A stretch of DNA of 18,349 bases from an uncultured Erysipelotrichaceae bacterium (lineage in GTDB: Bacteria; Bacillota_I; Bacilli_A; Erysipelotrichales; Erysipelotrichaceae): the NCBI GenBank assembly GCA_934699415.1, contig CAKUWO010000022.1:1-18349 (forward strand). Direction: 5' to 3'. Both the position numbers and the translations under genes were made by a program. The notes beneath the pieces are model-generated. The model saw nothing but the letters and a program-made list of their open reading frames with translations, ran no database searches and was not told the origin of the DNA. Shown one piece after another: positions 15,809 to 18,349 of the stretch (the first letter of the stretch is position 1; each line of letters opens with the position of its first letter).

Positions 15809-17145
15809 TATTTGCTGGAGGCATTGAATTTTGCCTCATCCAGCGCATTTTCACTCTTAGCTACAGCACAAGCACAAGCACTATCACCTGTTACATTGAG
15901 TGCTGTTACAAGCATTTCAATAGGGCGGTTGATAGCTAAGATAAGAGCATATACCGAAAGAGCTACTTCATTTGTGAATCCTACACCAGATAAGATAGTG
16001 AAGAGGATTACAGCACCAGCACCAGGAGCAGCTGGTGTACCAATACTTGCGATAATAGCAAGTAAACCAATAACTACAATCTGTGGGAATGATACGCTAT
16101 ATCCTGCAACACCTGCGATGAAAATTGAAGCGATAACTTGCATTAAAGCAGTACCATCCATATTGATAGTCATACCAAGTGGTAAGACAAATGATGCGAT
16201 TTCATCACTTACACCTAATTCTTCTTTAGTTGTTTCCATATTTAATGGAAGAGTTGCAGCACTTGAAGATGTAGAGAAACCGAATAATGCAACCTTAGCA
16301 ATTTTCTTAGCAAATTGAACAGGGTTCATCTTTGCGGTAAAGCTTACAAATAATGGATAGAAGATGAAGAGGAAGACAAGTAAGAGAACTGTTGTAAGTA
16401 AGATATATGATAATGCTGGTTTAAGGTATGAGATACCATAAGCAGCGCAAGTTCTAGTTAAAAGGCAGAAGATTGCAATTGGAGCACAAGTATCAACGAT
16501 CCATGAAAGAATAATTGTTACAAGATCTGAGATTTCCTGACAAAGCTTAGGAAGGAATTCAAATTTATCAGCAGCTGCATTGATTCCTAAACCTACGGCA
16601 ATTGCACTTACAACGATTGCAAGAACACCACCGTTGTTGCTTAAAGCACTTACAAAGTTATTTGGTACTGCATTTAATAAGATTAATAATGGGTTTGAAG
16701 CGCTCTTACCAGAAGCAGCTTCAAGTCCTGTTTCAACCATCTTGAATGCACCAGCATTATATGCTGTCATACCACAAATTGCCGCTAAGATGATTGCAAT
16801 AACAGTAGTTGCCAAGAAGAAGAGAATTGTTTTTGAAGCGATACGGCCAAGCTTCTTAGCATCTGAGATACGAATCATAGCCATAACGATGGAAGTGAAT
16901 ACCATTGGTACAATAACAACTTGCATTGCACGAACAAATAATTGACCAATTAAATAGAATAAGCCAAGTGCTTGTTCATTTCCTGCAGCTGTGATATCAG
17001 CGAATAATAAATTATTAATAGTAGTCCATGTTGCTTCATTGCCGCCATTAATTAAGTTAACTCTTAATGCGATAACGCCAACCCCAGCAGCAATACCAAG
17101 GACAAGAGCGATAGCCATTCTTTTAGCTAAAGACATTTTTTTCAT
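15808..17145 (-). CDS. DAACS-family cation symporter leading the pyr operon
   Basis: A 445-residue SLC1/DAACS secondary transporter, the family of GltP, DctA and SstT, moving an organic solute with Na+ or H+. Landmarks are the HP1 loop STSSSA (291-296), NMDGT (328-332) in TM7, the HP2 loop GTPAAPGAG (369-377) and TM8 EMLVTALNVTGD (410-421). Aligned with GltPh, Asp394 becomes Glu410 and Arg397, which grips the acidic side chain, becomes Val413, while Thr398, Asn401 and Asp405 are kept. Glutamate or aspartate is therefore unlikely as substrate. I start at ATG 17145 behind AGGAGGGG; ATG 17172 lies inside the terminator hairpin. Its first place in a pyrKDFE operon suggests import of a pyrimidine-pathway compound (DctA is known to carry orotate), but a neutral amino acid is equally open. 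Confidence 0.9.
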   Translation of the reverse strand: MKKMSLAKRMAIALVLGIAAGVGVIALRVNLINGGNEATWTTINNLLFADITAAGNEQALGLFYLIGQLFVRAMQVVIVPMVFTSIVMAMIRISDAKKLGRIASKTILFFLATTVIAIILAAICGMTAYNAGAFKMVETGLEAASGKSASNPLLILLNAVPNNFVSALSNNGGVLAIVVSAIAVGLGINAAADKFEFLPKLCQEISDLVTIILSWIVDTCAPIAIFCLLTRTCAAYGISYLKPALSYILLTTVLLLVFLFIFYPLFVSFTAKMNPVQFAKKIAKVALFGFSTSSSAATLPLNMETTKEELGVSDEIASFVLPLGMTINMDGTALMQVIASIFIAGVAGYSVSFPQIVVIGLLAIIASIGTPAAPGAGAVILFTILSGVGFTNEVALSVYALILAINRPIEMLVTALNVTGDSACACAVAKSENALDEAKFNASSK

Positions 17146-17262
17146 TCTAACCCCTCCTATAAAAAACTCCATAGCGAGTCTATGGAGGCAGTCTTTATCT
17201 ATCTTTTCCCGCAGGAAAGCTATCTATCCTTCATAGTGTCTCGCACTATATTAAAGTTCTTC
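17146..17262 (-). promoter_or_regulatory. Attenuator-type leader RNA of the symporter-pyr operon
   Basis: The leader between the expected transcript start (about 17262) and the symporter holds three hairpins on the - strand: ATAGTG/CACTAT with loop CGAGA (17249-17233); a central stem TTTC/GAAA with loop CTGCGG (17219-17204); and the terminator (17187-17167). Hairpin 1 can instead pair with the terminator's 5' half (CTATGAAGG with CCTCCATAG, 8 of 9, extended by CGAG with CTCG), giving an antiterminator. The central loop differs by one base from the PyrR loop consensus CNGNGA and is flanked by purine-rich GATAGATA on both sides. Control by PyrR with UMP is a reasonable guess; I recognise no named riboswitch. 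Confidence 0.6.
17161..17187 (-). terminator. Leader terminator ahead of the symporter
   Basis: On the - strand CTCCATAG (17187-17180) and CTATGGAG (17174-17167) form a perfect 8-bp stem with loop ACTCG, followed by TTTTTT (17166-17161). It sits after the promoter and 5 nt before AGGAGG, so it must be bypassed for expression, which marks it as an attenuator and not an end-of-operon terminator. Confidence 0.85.
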
Positions 17263-17268
17263 TTGAAG

Positions 17269-17297
17269 ATTCTACTATTAGACTTATTATTAGTCAA
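17269..17297 (-). promoter_or_regulatory. Sigma-A-type promoter of the symporter-pyr operon
   Basis: TTGACT (17297-17292) and TAGAAT (17274-17269) are separated by exactly 17 nt. Each is one base from the consensus. Transcription should start about 17262 and read through the leader. It is back to back with the kinase promoter. Confidence 0.85.
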
Positions 17298-17315
17298 TAA
17301 CTTTTAATTAAAATA

Positions 17316-17324
17316 TGATAAAAT
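17316..17324 (+). promoter_or_regulatory. Extended -10 of the kinase gene, leaderless arrangement
   Basis: TGATAAAAT matches TG-N-TAtAAT with one change and ends 6 nt before the ATG at 17331. No purine-rich ribosome site lies in between (TGCAAC), so the message probably starts at its start codon. No clear -35 is visible. Confidence 0.55.
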
Positions 17325-17330
17325 TGCAAC

Positions 17331-18260
17331 ATGATTAAAACTAATAAAGTAATGTGTATTGGTTCTACTTGTGTAGACATTATCTTGGAACTTGATTTCA
17401 TTCCAAAAGCATCAGAAGATCAAAATCTTAAGTCACAAACAATGCGTGTTGGCGGATGTGCATATAATGTGGCATCAATCTTGCAACAAGCAGGTGCAGA
17501 GCCTCTTCTTGTAACTCCTGTTGGACTTGATGGAGTATATGGACCTTTTGCCCTTAAAGCGATCGAAGAAATGGGTTTTAGAGGACCAGTTAAGCTTAAA
17601 GGTAAAGAAAATGGTTGTTGTTACTGCTTAGTTGATAATAGTGGTGAGAGAACTTTCTTAGCTTTACATGGGGTTGAATATTCTTTTAATCCTAATTATG
17701 TTGAAGAAGATATTAGTGATATTGAATATATCTATTTCTGTGGTTTAGAAGTTGAAGAAACAGATGGTGATACTTTAATCAATTATCTCTCTTCTCAAGA
17801 TGCCAATTTATTCTATGCTCCAGGATCGCGAGGACCATATATCATTAATGATAAGCATAAAAGAATTTATGCTTTAAATCCTATCTTACATCTTAATGAA
17901 GATGAAGCCTTCGCTTTAAGTGGACTGCATAAAGAAATTAATACCGTTGAAGAAGCTACTTTAAAATTACAAGAAAAGACACACAATATCATTTTTGTAA
18001 CTTTAGGACCTAAGGGTGCATTAGCTTTAGATAAGAATGGCGAATTTCATTACCAAAAAGGTATTAAAACTGTCGTTAAAGACACCATTGGTGCAGGTGA
18101 TTCACATGCAGGAGCAGTTTTAACAGCTTTATCTAATGATTTTAGTTTAGATGATACATTGATGTTCGCTAATGAAATATCATCACATGTAGTAGCAATT
18201 GAAGGCTCACATTTAGAAAAAGAAGAAGTATTAAATATCTTTAATAAATATCAAAAGTAA
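17331..18260 (+). CDS. PfkB-family carbohydrate/nucleoside kinase
   Basis: A 309-residue ribokinase-like (PfkB) kinase that phosphorylates a sugar, sugar phosphate or nucleoside with ATP in the cytoplasm. VMCIGSTCVDII at the start and VGGCAYNVASILQQAGAEPLLVTPVGLDG (40-68) are the substrate and N-terminal PfkB blocks, LNEDEA (188-193) is the conserved Asn-Glu magnesium region, and DTIGAGDSHAGAVL (251-264) is the second PfkB signature with the catalytic base Asp257 and anion hole. The usual DTTGAGD-S-F reads DTIGAGD-S-H here. Substrate cannot be named: divergence from a pyrimidine operon makes a nucleoside possible, but sugar kinases are commoner. The gene is transcribed alone between its own promoter and terminator. 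The ATG has no ribosome site, consistent with a leaderless message. Confidence 0.88.
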   Translation: MIKTNKVMCIGSTCVDIILELDFIPKASEDQNLKSQTMRVGGCAYNVASILQQAGAEPLLVTPVGLDGVYGPFALKAIEEMGFRGPVKLKGKENGCCYCLVDNSGERTFLALHGVEYSFNPNYVEEDISDIEYIYFCGLEVEETDGDTLINYLSSQDANLFYAPGSRGPYIINDKHKRIYALNPILHLNEDEAFALSGLHKEINTVEEATLKLQEKTHNIIFVTLGPKGALALDKNGEFHYQKGIKTVVKDTIGAGDSHAGAVLTALSNDFSLDDTLMFANEISSHVVAIEGSHLEKEEVLNIFNKYQK

Positions 18261-18290
18261 AAGGGACTAGTAATATGGACTTGTAAACTG

Positions 18291-18328
18291 AAAGTAGACA
18301 AATAAAAAAGTCTACTTTTTTATTTGTC
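18291..18328 (+). terminator. Terminator after the kinase with two alternative stems
   Basis: AAAGTAGAC (18291-18299) pairs with GTCTACTTT (18310-18318), leading into T's to 18321, an ordinary intrinsic terminator. The same bases also form a longer perfect 15-bp stem, GACAAATAAAAAAGT / ACTTTTTTATTTGTC with a 2-nt loop (18297-18328). The first form suits + strand termination; the second is symmetric. Confidence 0.75.
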
Positions 18329-18341
18329 ATAATTAATTTAC

Positions 18342-18347
18342 AGGAGG
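18342..18347 (+). other. Ribosome binding site of a gene beyond the window
   Basis: A perfect AGGAGG ends 2 nt before the window edge, with AT-rich DNA upstream. A + strand gene probably starts within about 10 nt past the end. Confidence 0.55.
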
Positions 18348-18349
18348 TA

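Noticed and set aside
17146..17172. ATG at 17172 as the symporter start
   Set aside because: It lies inside the leader terminator hairpin and has no ribosome site; ATG 17145 follows AGGAGGGG.
15812..17236. Three + strand open frames of 81-168 codons opposite the symporter
   Set aside because: They are antisense shadows of a well-supported membrane protein gene, have no ribosome sites and show unlikely composition.
1..18349. tRNA, rRNA, CRISPR arrays and replication origins
   Set aside because: I looked for cloverleaf patterns, regularly spaced repeats and iterons and saw none.

Overview
The window is low-GC DNA with Firmicutes-type signals: strong AGGAGG ribosome sites, extended -10 promoters (TGnTATAAT), class 1B PyrD with PyrK, and an LtaS-like enzyme. 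TGA is used as a stop and Trp is TGG, so the code is the standard bacterial one and not the Mycoplasma code. I infer a gut-type member of the Bacilli/Erysipelotrichia or a relative; the sequence alone does not fix the genus.

Region 1 (1-6627, + strand) is the end of a surface-polysaccharide locus. It holds the 3' part of rmlA, a radical SAM/SPASM protein with its own promoter, rmlB, two GT2 glycosyltransferases, a GT4 glycosyltransferase and glf. RmlA and RmlB make the dTDP-4-keto-6-deoxyglucose precursor, Glf makes UDP-galactofuranose, and the three transferases can assemble these sugars. No rmlC, rmlD, polymerase or exporter is in view.

Region 2 (about 6628-9124, + strand) is accessory DNA between two housekeeping blocks. 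It has a long hairpin that looks like IS3-family termini, an AlbA_2/Schlafen-like protein with a TTG start, a decayed stretch with pieces resembling an IS3 OrfA and a ribbon-helix-helix protein, and a GIY-YIG (T5orf172-like) protein with a RAMA-like C-terminus. This is the best candidate for an unrecognised defence or mobile module, though it may be only a remnant.

Region 3 (9131-12787, - strand) is a cell-envelope operon: a polyprenyl-phosphate glycosyltransferase of the GtrB/CsbB kind, an LtaS-like membrane sulfatase-fold enzyme and an unknown 242-aa protein, closed by a terminator that converges on region 2.

Region 4 (12837-17297, - strand) is one operon: a DAACS-family symporter, then pyrK, pyrD, pyrF and pyrE, with overlapping or nearly touching genes. 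It starts from a clear promoter followed by a leader of about 115 nt that ends in an intrinsic terminator before the first gene. The leader can refold to destroy that terminator and carries a hairpin loop one base off the PyrR consensus, so attenuation by pyrimidine supply is likely. The symporter lacks the arginine that acidic amino acid transporters use.

Region 5 (17316-18349, + strand) is a divergent PfkB-family kinase with a promoter placed for a leaderless mRNA, its terminator, and the ribosome site of a gene beyond the edge.
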